Positions 51,147 through 62,623 of a stretch of 64,000 nt of DNA are shown in pieces. Every line of letters starts with the position of its first letter. Position 1 is the first letter of the stretch. The notes below the pieces were generated by a model that did no database searches, had not been told where the DNA came from, and saw only the letters and a list, made by a program, of their open reading frames with translations. Both the position numbers and the translations under genes were made by a program. The stretch spans positions 5,967,001 through 6,031,000 of the forward strand of contig NZ_LT607413.1 in NCBI RefSeq assembly GCF_900091495.1, given 5' to 3'. The stretch is from Micromonospora echinospora. GTDB taxonomy: Bacteria; Actinomycetota; Actinomycetes; Mycobacteriales; Micromonosporaceae.

Positions 51147-51724
51147 GGCATACGGCGGACGTGGCTGCCGCGGCCTGGCTCGCGCGTTCGCGGGCCCCTG
51201 CGGACCAGCTGATCACATTCGGGCCCGCCGGCTACGAGGCGTACGCCCGTCTGCGGTACATCCCCGATCCAATCTCGCCCGGTCAGCTCGAGACCGACGT
51301 CGATCTTCCGGCCGAACGCGAGTTGTGGTCGCCGCAGGCGCGACGTGCGTTGCACGTCCTCGCTGAATTCACGACGACGCCTGACCGGTGCTTTTTCTGC
51401 ATCTGAAAGGGCGTCGCCGGACGTGCCCTGTCGGCGGCCGAACGGCACGGCCCGCTGGTAACCGTTCCGCACCGCCGGTACGTCCTGTTCACCGGCCGTC
51501 TCGGGGACTACATCGAAGGCAGCGACGGGCCGTTCGACGGCGACTCCGGTCCGGTCCCCGCCTTCGTCTGGCCGGCCGATCGCCGTTGGTGTTTCACCAG
51601 TGATGTCGCCACTCACTGGGCAGGAATAGGCGCGGATCAGAGCGCCGTCGACAGGTTGCTGAACACCTCCGGCCTCGACGTAGTCCAGGCGGTGCCCAAC
51701 CAGCGCCCCCCGGCCTATCGGTGA
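51137..51724 (+). pseudogene. Unidentified conserved gene broken by one in-frame TGA
   Basis: A 195-codon frame from ATG 51137 to TGA 51722-51724 is interrupted only by TGA at 51404-51406. Before it: VLRHTADVAAAAWLARSRAP and DRCFFCI; after it, in the same frame: KGVAGRALSAAERHGPLV, VPHRRYVLFTGRLGDYIEG and PADRRWCFTSDVATHWAGIG. The position corresponds to Trp (FFCxWxG) in related actinobacterial proteins as I recall them, so TGG to TGA is the simple explanation. The function of the family is unknown to me. The start overlaps the recombinase remnant. Confidence 0.7.
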
Positions 51725-52013
51725 GTCAACAACCACAGGGGAGGTCACCACCGCCCCCAGGATCACATACGTGACGGTCTGGGACGGCTACCCAAGCGCC
51801 GGGCCAACACCACCACGCGGCCGCTCGACTGTCCCACCGGCCCAGGGCCACCGGAGCTGGGGCTGGGCGCCGATTTCCGTCCCGTTCTTTCTCGCCCCCC
51901 TGGTCCCGGTCACACACTCCATTCACAATCGTCAATTGCCGCGTCTCTTGTTGGTCACAGTTGTCGATTACCGTCCCAGAGAGCTTCGGACCTGACACGG
52001 AATGAGGAACCTC

Positions 52014-52298
52014 ATGCGGACCCTCCTGCGCGGCGCGGCGTGTGCCGCCGCCCTGACCGCAGCCATGATCACGGCGGTGCCGACCGCCGCCCAGGCGGCC
52101 CAACCGAACCAGTTGTGCCGCACCAACAGCTCCGCGATCCTGTACACGAGCCCGACCTCGGGGATCTGGGTCCCCGAGGGCTCGCTGGTCCGCATCCTGG
52201 ACTACCGGGGGACCTACCACTACCTCGCCCGCTACGACGGGACCGTGGGTCAGCTGGAGCGCAGCAGGGTCATCCAGGAGAGCTGCTACTACCAGTGA
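52014..52298 (+). CDS. Small secreted SH3-like protein
   Basis: A 94-residue precursor with a signal peptide (MRTLLRGAACAAALTAAMIT ending AAQAA, cleavage likely after residue 28) and a mature domain of about 65 residues: QLCRTNSSAILYTSPTSG, VPEGSLVRILDYRGTYHYLA, LERSRVIQESCYYQ. The two Cys could form a disulfide. The small beta-rich mature part looks like an SH3-type fold seen in many actinomycete exoproteins. ATG 52014 has TGAGGAAC upstream; ATG 52002 adds four residues. Confidence 0.75.
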   Translation: MRTLLRGAACAAALTAAMITAVPTAAQAAQPNQLCRTNSSAILYTSPTSGIWVPEGSLVRILDYRGTYHYLARYDGTVGQLERSRVIQESCYYQ

Positions 52299-52363
52299 TC
52301 CGGACTTCCGGCCACGGCCCTCTGCCCGGGTCGGCTGGAATCCGGGGCGTCGTCTCCGGACGG

Positions 52364-52401
52364 CGCCCGCGCCACCGGGACGGAACCCGGTGGCGCGGGC
52401 G
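52364..52401. terminator. Strong bidirectional hairpin terminator
   Basis: A perfect 16-bp stem: CGCCCGCGCCACCGGG (52364-52379) with CCCGGTGGCGCGGGCG (52386-52401), loop ACGGAA. It lies between the convergent secreted-protein and ABC-F genes. Confidence 0.8.
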
Positions 52402-52448
52402 TGTCCGGCCCGGTTCAGGGCCCCGTGGTCGTCACCTCCCCTCCTCCC

Positions 52449-54098
<1,650 letters not shown>

Positions 54099-54382
54099 CG
54101 GTGCTCCGCAGCTCGCAGGGGAGCCGGGCAGCGTCAGGTGGCCGCCCGGCGGGAACCGGGACGGCGAGCGCGTTCGACAGGGAGGAGGCGCCGCCGTCAG
54201 CGGGCGGAGCGGACCTTCTGCGACCAGATACCTCGTGCCACGACCGTGACGTTAGCAGCGCCGACGCGGCACGGCATCGTCGTTTCCCGTCCGGCGACGG
54301 AGGTGAGGGTGCCCGACGTGGGGTGCGAGGGCCGTTGCCGCCCGTCGGGGGTTGAGGAAGAACGGAACGGAAGTTGGCGCTA

Positions 54383-54414
54383 AGCCCCGGCCCGGTGGTC
54401 ACCGGGCCGGGGCT
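54383..54414 (-). terminator. Hairpin between NRPS operon and ABC-F gene
   Basis: AGCCCCGGCCCGGTG (54383-54397) and CACCGGGCCGGGGCT (54400-54414) form a near-continuous palindrome (inner bases must open as a loop). It can end NRPS transcription or act as an attenuator in the ABC-F leader. Confidence 0.55.
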
Positions 54415-54460
54415 GGGTTAGCTCAGCTGGTCAGTCGTTCCAGGTGGTGGCGGAGGGAAC

Positions 54461-54546
54461 AGGAAGAAGAACTGCTCCAGCTCCGCCCGCGACGGCTCAC
54501 CCGCGAACGGCCCCTACCCCGCAGCTTGATCATCACTGAGGAACCA
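54461..54546 (-). pseudogene. Remnant of the 5' end of a Tn3-type transposase gene
   Basis: On the minus strand one frame reads FLSDDQAAG-stop-GPFAGEPSRAELEQFFFL. This mirrors the TnpA N-terminus (compare FLTDEQAARYGSF and PSRAELERYFFL in the intact tnpA at 40505). A TAG replaces the Tyr codon and homology ends after FFFL. A short vestige of about 28 codons. Confidence 0.55.
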
Positions 54547-54616
54547 GCGGCGGAACCGGCCGGCGGGCGTCGCCCGGCACCCGCCCCGCGCCCCGGGGTG
54601 GGCGACGCCCACCCGG

Positions 54617-57600
54617 TCACGCGCTACCGGTCGCCTCTCCGCCCAGGCGCAGGGCGCTCAGGTAGCGCCGCAGCAGGGTCGCCGCGGGCGGCGGGGTGGG
54701 AACCCCGGCCGCGTCGGTCGCCCGTTCGGTGTGGACGCAGTCGAAGTACGGATGCTCGCGGGGCCCGTCCTCCTCGGCCAGCGTCGGCACGAACGGCCCG
54801 AGTGCGACCGACGGGCCGGCACGCAGCACACCGGCCCGCCAGTCCCGGTACGGCAGCAGTCGGACCGGGATGCCGAGCCCGCCCAGCACCTCGGCCATCT
54901 GCGGGTAGGACAGCCCCGGCCGGAAGTAGTGCCGGTCGGCGGCGAGCGCGTCGGGGCGCCGCGACAGCCGGCCGATGGCGGCGGCCACCACGTCGACAGG
55001 TGCCATGTCCTCGACGTGGTCCAGTGCCGGTACCGCGCCGGTCTCGGCGAAGGTACGCAGCAGGCGGCTGAAGTAGTCGTCGGCGTTGCCGGTGCCGGTG
55101 CGGCTGTCCCCGGTCACCCGGGCCGGCCGGTGCACCGACACCGGCAGGCCGCGCTCCCGGGCGGTCCGCACCAGCCGGTCGGCGACCCACTTGCTCTCGT
55201 TGTAGCCGCCGTGCAGGCCCTGGGGCTCGTCGGGCGGCAGCGCCTCGGTGACGGTCCGCGAGGCGTACGCCGGGCACAGGTAGACGCCGAGCGTCGACAC
55301 GTGGTGCACAGCCTTGGGCCGGCCGCGCGACGCCAGCCGGAGCACCTCGACAGTCCCGGACACGTTGGCCGGCCGCAGCCGCTCATACGGCTGGACAAAG
55401 TGGACGCTGCCCCCGTTGTGCAGCACCACGTCGACCCGGTCGGCGAGCGCGTCGAACGCCCGCTGGCCGAGTCCCAGTCGAGGCTCGGCGAGATCACCGA
55501 CGACCGGCACGATCCGGGCCGGGTACCCCGGCCGCCAGCGCCCGTACCGGCGCAGGTTCTCCTCGATCCGGGCCGTCGCCGCGCCCTCCGAACCGGCCCG
55601 GACCAGGCAGTAGACGTCGGCGGTGGTGTGCCGCAGGGCGTCGTCGAGCAGGTACGCGCCGAGGAAGCCGGTCGCTCCGGTCAGCAGCACCCCGGCCGGG
55701 TCGGCCACCGGCACGTACGTCCCGAGTGGCGCCACGTCGTCAGGGGGTACGGCCTCGGCGCGCAGGTCCGGCCCGCGGTGGGCGCCGATGGCAGCGGCGG
55801 GTACCGGATCGGGCGCAGGGGCGTCGGGCAGGGCGGCGTCGACCAGCGCGGCGAAAGCGGCCAGCGCGGGGGCGTCGAACAGCGAACGCAGCGGCAGCCG
55901 GGTGCCGAAGTGCCGGTTGACCTCGCTGAGCACCGGAGCGGCCAGCAGTGAGTGACCGCCCAGGTCGAAGAACCCGTCGTCGACGCCGACCCGCTCGCGG
56001 TCCAGCGCCCGGGACCAGATCCGAGCCACCGCGACCTCGGTCGCGGTGGCGGGGGCGGTGAAGGGGCGCTGCTCGTCCGGGGTGTCGGCGGGTAGCCGGT
56101 CCGGGTCGACCTTGCCGTGCGCGGTCAGCGGCAGTTCCGCCAGCGCCACGACGGTGGCCGGCACCAGGTACTCGGGCAGCCGGGAGCGGAGGTGGGCGCG
56201 CAGCTCGTCGGCGCTCGGCGCCACCTGACGGGGCACGACGAACGCGGCGAGCCGCTGCCCCCGGGCCACCACCACCGACCGGGCGACGCCGGGGTGCTCG
56301 TCGAGCACCGCCTCGATCTCGGCCGGCTCGATGCGGTGCCCCCGGATCTTCAGTTGCCGGTCGACCCGGCCGAGGAACTCCAGCTGCCCGTCCGGACCGA
56401 CCCGGGCCAGGTCTCCGGTGCGGTAGAGCCGGGCGCCGGGCGCCGCCGAGAACGGGTCGGGTACGAACGCGGCGGCGGTCAGGTCCGGGCGACCGATGTA
56501 GCCACGGGCCAGGCAGTCGCCGCCGAGGTGGAGCTCACCGGCGGCGCCGTACGGCACCGGCCGCATCCACCGGTCCAGCACGTACGCCCGCACGTGCGGC
56601 AGCGGCCGGCCGATCGGCAGGTGCCCGCCGGTGGGGGCGTCGCCGGAGTCCGGCCCGGCGGCGCCGGTGGCGGATTCGGCCCCGTCGGCGGGCGCGGACC
56701 GGAACACGGTCGCGCAGACCGTCGCCTCGGTCGGGCCGTAGTGGTTGTAGAAGGCGGTCCGGCCACCGGTCAGCCGGTGCCAGGCGGCGAGCTTGTCGGC
56801 GGACACCCGTTCACCGCCGACCATCATCACGGTCAGCGGCAGGTCGGCGGGGAGCCGGTGGCCGTCGAGGTCGTCGACCCAGCGCTGCCAGAGCGCCGCC
56901 GGTGCGTCCACGGCGGTGATGCCCTCGACCCGGCAGAGGTCGACCAGCGCCGGTCCGGTGAGGGCAGCCGGGTCGGGGTGCACCACCAGCGCCGCGCCGC
57001 TGATCAGGGCGGGGAACACGTCGCCGACCGACGCGTCGAAGGTCAGCGGCGGGATCATCAGGATCCGCTGCCCGGGGCCGAAACCGTGCCGGTCACGGAA
57101 GGAGGTGGCCAGGGCGGTCAGCGTCCGGTGGGTCACCATGACGCCCTTGGGCCGGCCGGTCGAGCCGGAGGTGTAGACGACGTACGCGAGCTGGTCTGGC
57201 CGGCGGGCCCGCGACACCGTGGCGTCGGCCGGGGTCGGGACGGCGGTGTCGGCCGGGTCGGCGACGTCGACGACGGTGACCGGTAGGCCGGCGAGCAGGT
57301 CACGCCCGGTCGCGTCGGTGACCAGGATCGTCGCGCCCGCGTCGGCGAGCAGCGCGCCGACCCGGTCGACCGGGTGGCCAGGGTCGAGCGGCAGGTAGGC
57401 GCCGCCGGCCCGGATGACGGCCAGCAGTGCGACGATCCCGTCCGGGCCGGCCCGCAGGGCCATCCCGACCGGCGCCTCGCGACCGACGCCGGCCGTGCGC
57501 AGTCGCCGCGCCAGCCGGTCGACCCGCCGGTCGAGTTCGCCGTAGGTCAGCACCTGCCCGTCGCCGAGGACGGCGGGCGCCCGTGGTGTCCGGGCGGCCT

Positions 57601-59164
57601 GCGCCGCCACCAGGTCGTCGACGTAGCCGGGGGCGTCGACGTGGCCAGGGGCGTCGACCCCGGCGGATGCCACGCCGGTCACCGGCCGCAGGCCGGCGTG
57701 CAACCGGGCCCGGTCGGCGGGGATGTGCAGGGCGAGGTCGCGAAGCGGCAGCTCCGGGGTGTACGCCAGCGCGGCCACCGCCAGCTCCAGGTGTGCCACC
57801 AGCCGTGCGGCGGTCGCCGGGTCGAACAGCTCGGCGTCGTAGTCGAGCTGGCCGGCGAGCTGTCCGGCGCGCTCGACCACCACCAGGGTCAGGTCGAACC
57901 GGGCCGTCCCGCCGTCGAGTCCGGCCGCCGTCACGGCCAGCCCGCCGGTCGCGTCCACCGGGCCGGCCGTCGGGTCGGGGCCGGAGTCGGTGCCGTTGAG
58001 CACGAACATCACCTGGAACAGCGGCTGCCGGCTGGCTCCCCGGGCCGGCCGGACCAGTTCGGTGACCCGTTCGAGCGGTACGTCCCGGTGCCCGAGCCCA
58101 CCGAGGCTGGTCTGCCGGACCCGGCGCAGCACGTCGCGCAGGCTCGGATCGCCGCTCAGGTCGGTGCGCAGCGCCAGGGTGTTGACGAACATGCCGACCA
58201 TCGACTCGAGTTCGGGCAGCGACCTGTTGCTCGCCGGTACGCCGACGACCACGTCCTCCTGGCCACTGTGCCGGGCCAGCAGGATCGTGAACGCGGCCAG
58301 CAGCACGGTGAACGTGGTGCAGTCCTCGCGGCGGCGCAGCTCCTCGATCGCCGAGGTCAGCCGACCGGGGAGCCGGAACGGCCGGGTGCCGGCCGGGGAC
58401 CGGGGCCGCGCCGGTCGGGGCCGGTCGGTGGGCAGGTCGAGCTGACCCGGCGCACCGGTCAGGTGGTCGCGCCAGTACGCCTCCTGCGCCGCCAGTGCCG
58501 CCGGATCACGCTCGCCAAGCCAGCGTACGTAGTCGGCGTACTGCACCGGCGGCGCCTCGGACGCCGGCTGCCGGCCGGCGACGAGTGCGGCGTACCCGCT
58601 GATCAGCTCAGCGAGCAGCAGCCGGGCCGAGACGTCGTCGCAGACGACGTGGTGGAAGGCGAGCAGCAGGACGTGGTCGGCGGCGGCGAGCCGGACCAGG
58701 GTAGCCCGGACCAGCGGCGCCCGGCCGAGGTCGAAGGGACGGGTCAGCTCGTACCGGGCTAGCCGGTCCAGCCGGGTCTGCCGGGTCGCGGCGGGCGTCT
58801 CCGCCAGGTCGACGAGGGGCAGCGGCACGGCCGTCCTGGGATCGTCGGCCGGCAGGATCACCTGCACCGGGTGGCCGGCCCGCTCGGCGAACGACGTCCG
58901 CAACGGTTCGTGCCGGCGCACGAGCAGTCGCAGCGCGGCGGCGAGGGCGGTCGCGTCGAGCGCGCCGGTGAGCCGGTGGGCGCTACCCATCACGTACGCC
59001 GAGTCGCCGACCCCGAGCCGGTCGAGGAACCAGATCCGCTGCTGGGCCGGGGAGAGCGGCAGGTCGCCGGCGCGGTCGCCGGGCCGGATCGTCTGCGTAC
59101 CGGTGACCTCGATGCCGCGCCGGGCCAGCAGGACGGCGAGGAGCTGGTCGGCCGAGGCGGTCAC
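54617..59164 (-). CDS. NRPS module C-A-PCP-reductase (terminal module)
   Basis: A 1515-residue synthetase. Condensation domain residues about 30-455, active site HHVVCDD near 170 (usual HHxxxDG, here D at the last place); adenylation about 500-1010 with YTSGSTGRPKGV near 662, NHYGPTEAT near 805 and YRTGDL near 913; carrier LGGHSLL near 1066; then a thioester reductase: NAD(P) loop TGATGFLGAYLL near 1164, HHVSTLGVY and YNESKW near 1320 (Ser/Tyr/Lys set intact). It therefore adds the last residue and releases it as aldehyde or alcohol. By alignment to GrsA I read the specificity code as D-A-G-D-M-G-H-V-C-K; I cannot name the amino acid. GTG 59164 overlaps the previous stop. Confidence 0.93.
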   Translation of the reverse strand: MTASADQLLAVLLARRGIEVTGTQTIRPGDRAGDLPLSPAQQRIWFLDRLGVGDSAYVMGSAHRLTGALDATALAAALRLLVRRHEPLRTSFAERAGHPVQVILPADDPRTAVPLPLVDLAETPAATRQTRLDRLARYELTRPFDLGRAPLVRATLVRLAAADHVLLLAFHHVVCDDVSARLLLAELISGYAALVAGRQPASEAPPVQYADYVRWLGERDPAALAAQEAYWRDHLTGAPGQLDLPTDRPRPARPRSPAGTRPFRLPGRLTSAIEELRRREDCTTFTVLLAAFTILLARHSGQEDVVVGVPASNRSLPELESMVGMFVNTLALRTDLSGDPSLRDVLRRVRQTSLGGLGHRDVPLERVTELVRPARGASRQPLFQVMFVLNGTDSGPDPTAGPVDATGGLAVTAAGLDGGTARFDLTLVVVERAGQLAGQLDYDAELFDPATAARLVAHLELAVAALAYTPELPLRDLALHIPADRARLHAGLRPVTGVASAGVDAPGHVDAPGYVDDLVAAQAARTPRAPAVLGDGQVLTYGELDRRVDRLARRLRTAGVGREAPVGMALRAGPDGIVALLAVIRAGGAYLPLDPGHPVDRVGALLADAGATILVTDATGRDLLAGLPVTVVDVADPADTAVPTPADATVSRARRPDQLAYVVYTSGSTGRPKGVMVTHRTLTALATSFRDRHGFGPGQRILMIPPLTFDASVGDVFPALISGAALVVHPDPAALTGPALVDLCRVEGITAVDAPAALWQRWVDDLDGHRLPADLPLTVMMVGGERVSADKLAAWHRLTGGRTAFYNHYGPTEATVCATVFRSAPADGAESATGAAGPDSGDAPTGGHLPIGRPLPHVRAYVLDRWMRPVPYGAAGELHLGGDCLARGYIGRPDLTAAAFVPDPFSAAPGARLYRTGDLARVGPDGQLEFLGRVDRQLKIRGHRIEPAEIEAVLDEHPGVARSVVVARGQRLAAFVVPRQVAPSADELRAHLRSRLPEYLVPATVVALAELPLTAHGKVDPDRLPADTPDEQRPFTAPATATEVAVARIWSRALDRERVGVDDGFFDLGGHSLLAAPVLSEVNRHFGTRLPLRSLFDAPALAAFAALVDAALPDAPAPDPVPAAAIGAHRGPDLRAEAVPPDDVAPLGTYVPVADPAGVLLTGATGFLGAYLLDDALRHTTADVYCLVRAGSEGAATARIEENLRRYGRWRPGYPARIVPVVGDLAEPRLGLGQRAFDALADRVDVVLHNGGSVHFVQPYERLRPANVSGTVEVLRLASRGRPKAVHHVSTLGVYLCPAYASRTVTEALPPDEPQGLHGGYNESKWVADRLVRTARERGLPVSVHRPARVTGDSRTGTGNADDYFSRLLRTFAETGAVPALDHVEDMAPVDVVAAAIGRLSRRPDALAADRHYFRPGLSYPQMAEVLGGLGIPVRLLPYRDWRAGVLRAGPSVALGPFVPTLAEEDGPREHPYFDCVHTERATDAAGVPTPPPAATLLRRYLSALRLGGEATGSA

Positions 59165-62100
59165 CGGGCGCCCTCCTGGGCCAGCATCGTCTCGACCGCC
59201 TCGGGCGACATCGACGCGATCTGCGCCCGCAGTTCGGCTACCGCGGCGACCTGCCCGGGTACCGGTTCCAGTCCGGTCAGCGCGGCGGCCAGCCCGGCGA
59301 CCGTCGGCGCCTCGAACAGCGCCCGGGTCGGCGCCTCCAGCTGGAAGTACGCCCGGACCCGGGCCAGCACCCGTTCGGCGAGCAGCGAGTGCCCGCCGAG
59401 GGCGAAGAAGTCGGCGTCCACCCCGATCGGGCGTACGTCGAGCACCTCCTCCCAGATCCCGACGATCGCCTCCTCGACCGGGTCACGGGGCGCGACGTAC
59501 GCGGTGGCGTCGGTCGCGCCCCAGTCCGGTGCCGGCAACGCCTGCCGGTTCACCTTGCCGTTCGGGGTGAGCGGCAGCGCGTCGAGCACCACCAGGGTCG
59601 CCGGCACCATGTAGCCGGGCAGCCGCCGGGCCAGCCCGGGTTGGATCGCCGCCCAGAGCCCGGCGGGGTCGGTGCCGGACTCCGCGCCGACCACGTAGGC
59701 GACGAGTCGGGCGTCGCCGTCGCCGGCACCGTGCCAGGCGGTGACGGCGGCGTCACGAACCCGCTCCTCGGCCCGCAGCGCTTCCTCGATCTCGCCGAGT
59801 TCGACCCGGAAGCCGCGCACCTTGACCTGCTGGTCGCCCCGGCCGAGGAACTCCAGCCGCCCGTCCGGCAGGTAGCGGGCCAGGTCGCCGGTGGCGTAGA
59901 GCCGGCCGCCCGGGGTGTCGCCGAACGGGTCGGGCACGAACCGCTGCGCGGTCAGTGCGGGTCGCCGGTGGTAGCCCCGGGCCAGCCCGAGCCCGCCGAT
60001 GTGGACCTCGCCGACGACGCCGACCGGTACCGGCTGGCCCCGGCCGTCGAGCAGCAGAATCCGGGTGTTGTCGATCGGCGGTCCGATCGCCACCGGCCCG
60101 TCGCCGGGCTCGACGACGCCGGCCGCCGACCACACCGTCGTCTCGGTCGGGCCGTAGACGTTCCAGAGCCGCCCCCCGGCCAGCTCCCGCACCAGGTCAC
60201 GGGAGAACGCCTCACCGCCGCAGAGCCGGTGCCGGATCCCGGCCGGTACGCCACCGGCGGAGAGCAGCAGCCGCCAGGTCGCCGGGGTGGCCTGGAGCAC
60301 TGTCGCCCGGTCCGCCTCGGCCCGCCCGCGCAGCGCCGTACCGTCGGCGACCTCGGCGGCGGTGGCGACCAGCACCCGGGCCCCGCAGATCAGTGGCAGC
60401 AGCAGCTCCAGCACGGAGATGTCGAACGACAGGGTGGTGACCGCGAGCAGTCGGTCGGCGTCGGTGAGCCCGAGCGAGCGGCGGAACGACAGCAGCAGGT
60501 TGGCGACCGCGCCGTGGGTGACCTCGACCCCCTTGGGTCGCCCCGTCGAGCCGGAGGTGTAGATGACGTACGCGAGCTGACCGGCGTGCGGTGGCCGGAC
60601 CGGTGGCGGCGCCCCGGGGTCGCCGGCCGCCGGGGCGGGTGCCCGCAGCCGCTGCCGCTCGTCGTCCAGGCACACCACGCCCGGACCGGCGCAGAGCTGC
60701 GGCAGCCGGTTCCGCACCGACCGCTGCGTCACCAGCACCGTGACGCCCGCGTCGTCGACCATCAGCCGCAGCCGGTCCGGGGGGAACGCCGGGTCCAGCG
60801 GCACGTACGCCCCGCCGGCCCGCCACACACCGAGCACCGCGACCAGCATCGACACCGACCGGTCCAGGCAGATCCCGACAGGTGTCTCCGGCCGGACCCC
60901 GCGCTCACGCAGCAGCGCGGCGAGCCGGTCGGCGCTGGCGGCCAGCTCCCGGTACGTCAGCCGGTCGACGTCGTCGCTGACCGCGATCGCGTCCGGCGTG
61001 GTCGCGCAGGCGCGCGCGAACAGGTCGGGGAAGCTCCCGGCCAGCGGCGTGGCGGTCGGCCCCTGCCAGTCGACCAGGGCCCGGTGCCGCTCGTCGGGGG
61101 TGAGCAGTGCCACGTCGCCGAGGCGCTGTCCGGGCGCGGCGACCACTGCGGTCAGCAACTGCCGGAAGTGCCCGGCGAACCGGCCGATGTCGGCGTCGTC
61201 GAAGACCTCGGTGCGGTACGAGAACGTCAGCTCCAGTCCGCCGTCGGCCTGCGGCACCCCGACCAGGGTCAGGTCGAAGAGCATGTCGTCGAGCTGGCTG
61301 TCCCACCAGCTCACCGACAGCCCTGGCCAGGCCGACGGGCCGCTCTCGGTGAAGTTGTGCAGGATCACCGCGCTCTGGAAGAACGGGTGCCGGTCGGCGT
61401 CGCGGCGCGGCGCCACCTCCTGCACGACCAGGTCGAACGGCACGTTCTGGTGGGCGAAGCCGTCGATGACGGTGCGCCGTACCCGGCCGGCCACCTCGGC
61501 GAAGGTCAGGTCCGGATCGAGGTCGGTACGCAGCGCGATCGGGTTGGCGAAGTAGCCGATCAGGGGCTCCAGCTCCACGTGGGTGCGGGCGGCCACCAGG
61601 GTGCCGACGGTGACGTCGCGCTGCCCGGTGTAGCGGGCCAGCAGTGCCGTGAACGCGGAGAGCAGGGTGACGAACGGGGTGGTGCCCCGGGTGCCGCCGG
61701 CCGCCGCGCGCAGCCCCTCGACGAGGTCCGGGCCGATCCGCAGGTGCCGCTTGGCGCCACCGGCCCGGGCCGGGCCGGCGTGCCGGCGGGCGATCGGCAG
61801 GTGCGCGTCGGCCCGGGGCGCCGCCAGGTGGGTGCGCCAGTACGCCAGACCCGGCTCCAGCGCGCCGTCGGCGATGCCCCGGTGCTGCCATTCGGCGTAG
61901 TCGGCGTACTGCACCGGCAGGTCGGGCAGCGGCGGTGCTCCGGTGCCACCGGCGAGGCGCCACGCGTAGAGCGCGGCGAGTTCCCGCAGCGCGTTGCCGA
62001 TCGACCAGCCGTCGATGGCGATGTGGTGGCTGGTCGCCAGCAGCACGTGCTCGTCGTCGGCGAGCCGGAACAGCGACGCCCGCAGCACCGGACCGGAGAC

Positions 62101-62595
62101 CAGGTCGAACGGCACCGCGAACGCCTCGCGGGCGAGGTCCCGGGCCCGGTCCTCGCGGTCGGTCGCCGGCAGGTGCCGCAGGTCGACTTCGATCACCGGC
62201 ACCTCGCCGGTCGGCCGGAGGACCTGTCGGGGCTCGCCGTCGACGCCGACGTAGCCGGTGCGCAGGATCTCGTGCCGGGCGACCAGGTCGGCCAGGGCGG
62301 CGCGGAGCGCGCCGACGTCGAGCTCACCGGTGAGCCGCTGGGACATGGCGACGTGGAACGACGGGTCGGCCGGGTCGAACTGGGTAGCCAGCCACATCCG
62401 TTGCTGGCCGGAGGAGCACGCGAAGCTCTGCTCGCCGCCGGTGCGCGGCACCCGGGGGACGGCCGGCGGGGCGGTGGGCGCCAGGCCGAGCTGGGCCAGC
62501 CGCCGGGCCAGCAGTTCCTGGTGCTGCGGTGACAGGGCGGCCACGCCGCCGTGGCCGGGCCGGTCCGCGCCCGCCGGGTCGGTGGTGGTCGGCAT
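59161..62595 (-). CDS. NRPS module C-A-PCP, predicted glycine
   Basis: A 1144-residue module. Condensation active site HHIAIDGWS near 188, adenylation motifs YTSGSTGRPKGVE near 678, VYGPTETTVW near 815, YATGDLARY near 898, carrier LGGHSLLAERVL near 1065. By alignment to GrsA the specificity code reads D-I-L-Q-L-G-V-V-W-K, close to the published glycine code D-I-L-Q-L-G-L-I-W-K, so glycine is the likely substrate. ATG 62595 is preferred because GAGGAG lies 8 bp upstream; ATG 62631 (ATGACTGA overlap with the previous stop) is an alternative. The last residues (ELRAQIASMSPEAVETMLAQ) look like a docking helix. Confidence 0.93.
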   Translation of the reverse strand: MPTTTDPAGADRPGHGGVAALSPQHQELLARRLAQLGLAPTAPPAVPRVPRTGGEQSFACSSGQQRMWLATQFDPADPSFHVAMSQRLTGELDVGALRAALADLVARHEILRTGYVGVDGEPRQVLRPTGEVPVIEVDLRHLPATDREDRARDLAREAFAVPFDLVSGPVLRASLFRLADDEHVLLATSHHIAIDGWSIGNALRELAALYAWRLAGGTGAPPLPDLPVQYADYAEWQHRGIADGALEPGLAYWRTHLAAPRADAHLPIARRHAGPARAGGAKRHLRIGPDLVEGLRAAAGGTRGTTPFVTLLSAFTALLARYTGQRDVTVGTLVAARTHVELEPLIGYFANPIALRTDLDPDLTFAEVAGRVRRTVIDGFAHQNVPFDLVVQEVAPRRDADRHPFFQSAVILHNFTESGPSAWPGLSVSWWDSQLDDMLFDLTLVGVPQADGGLELTFSYRTEVFDDADIGRFAGHFRQLLTAVVAAPGQRLGDVALLTPDERHRALVDWQGPTATPLAGSFPDLFARACATTPDAIAVSDDVDRLTYRELAASADRLAALLRERGVRPETPVGICLDRSVSMLVAVLGVWRAGGAYVPLDPAFPPDRLRLMVDDAGVTVLVTQRSVRNRLPQLCAGPGVVCLDDERQRLRAPAPAAGDPGAPPPVRPPHAGQLAYVIYTSGSTGRPKGVEVTHGAVANLLLSFRRSLGLTDADRLLAVTTLSFDISVLELLLPLICGARVLVATAAEVADGTALRGRAEADRATVLQATPATWRLLLSAGGVPAGIRHRLCGGEAFSRDLVRELAGGRLWNVYGPTETTVWSAAGVVEPGDGPVAIGPPIDNTRILLLDGRGQPVPVGVVGEVHIGGLGLARGYHRRPALTAQRFVPDPFGDTPGGRLYATGDLARYLPDGRLEFLGRGDQQVKVRGFRVELGEIEEALRAEERVRDAAVTAWHGAGDGDARLVAYVVGAESGTDPAGLWAAIQPGLARRLPGYMVPATLVVLDALPLTPNGKVNRQALPAPDWGATDATAYVAPRDPVEEAIVGIWEEVLDVRPIGVDADFFALGGHSLLAERVLARVRAYFQLEAPTRALFEAPTVAGLAAALTGLEPVPGQVAAVAELRAQIASMSPEAVETMLAQEGAR

Positions 62596-62623
62596 GGGAC
62601 GGACTCCTCGAAGATCGTCGTGG

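Noticed and set aside
51404..51406. Selenocysteine or programmed readthrough at the in-frame TGA
   Set aside because: No SECIS-like hairpin recognised just after it, and the position fits Trp in the family as recalled; the locus is full of decaying genes.
59389..62532. Long plus-strand open frame opposite the NRPS module (about 1050 codons)
   Set aside because: Antisense shadow of an unmistakable C-A-PCP module; composition (Gly/Arg/Val/Gln) is the typical artefact.
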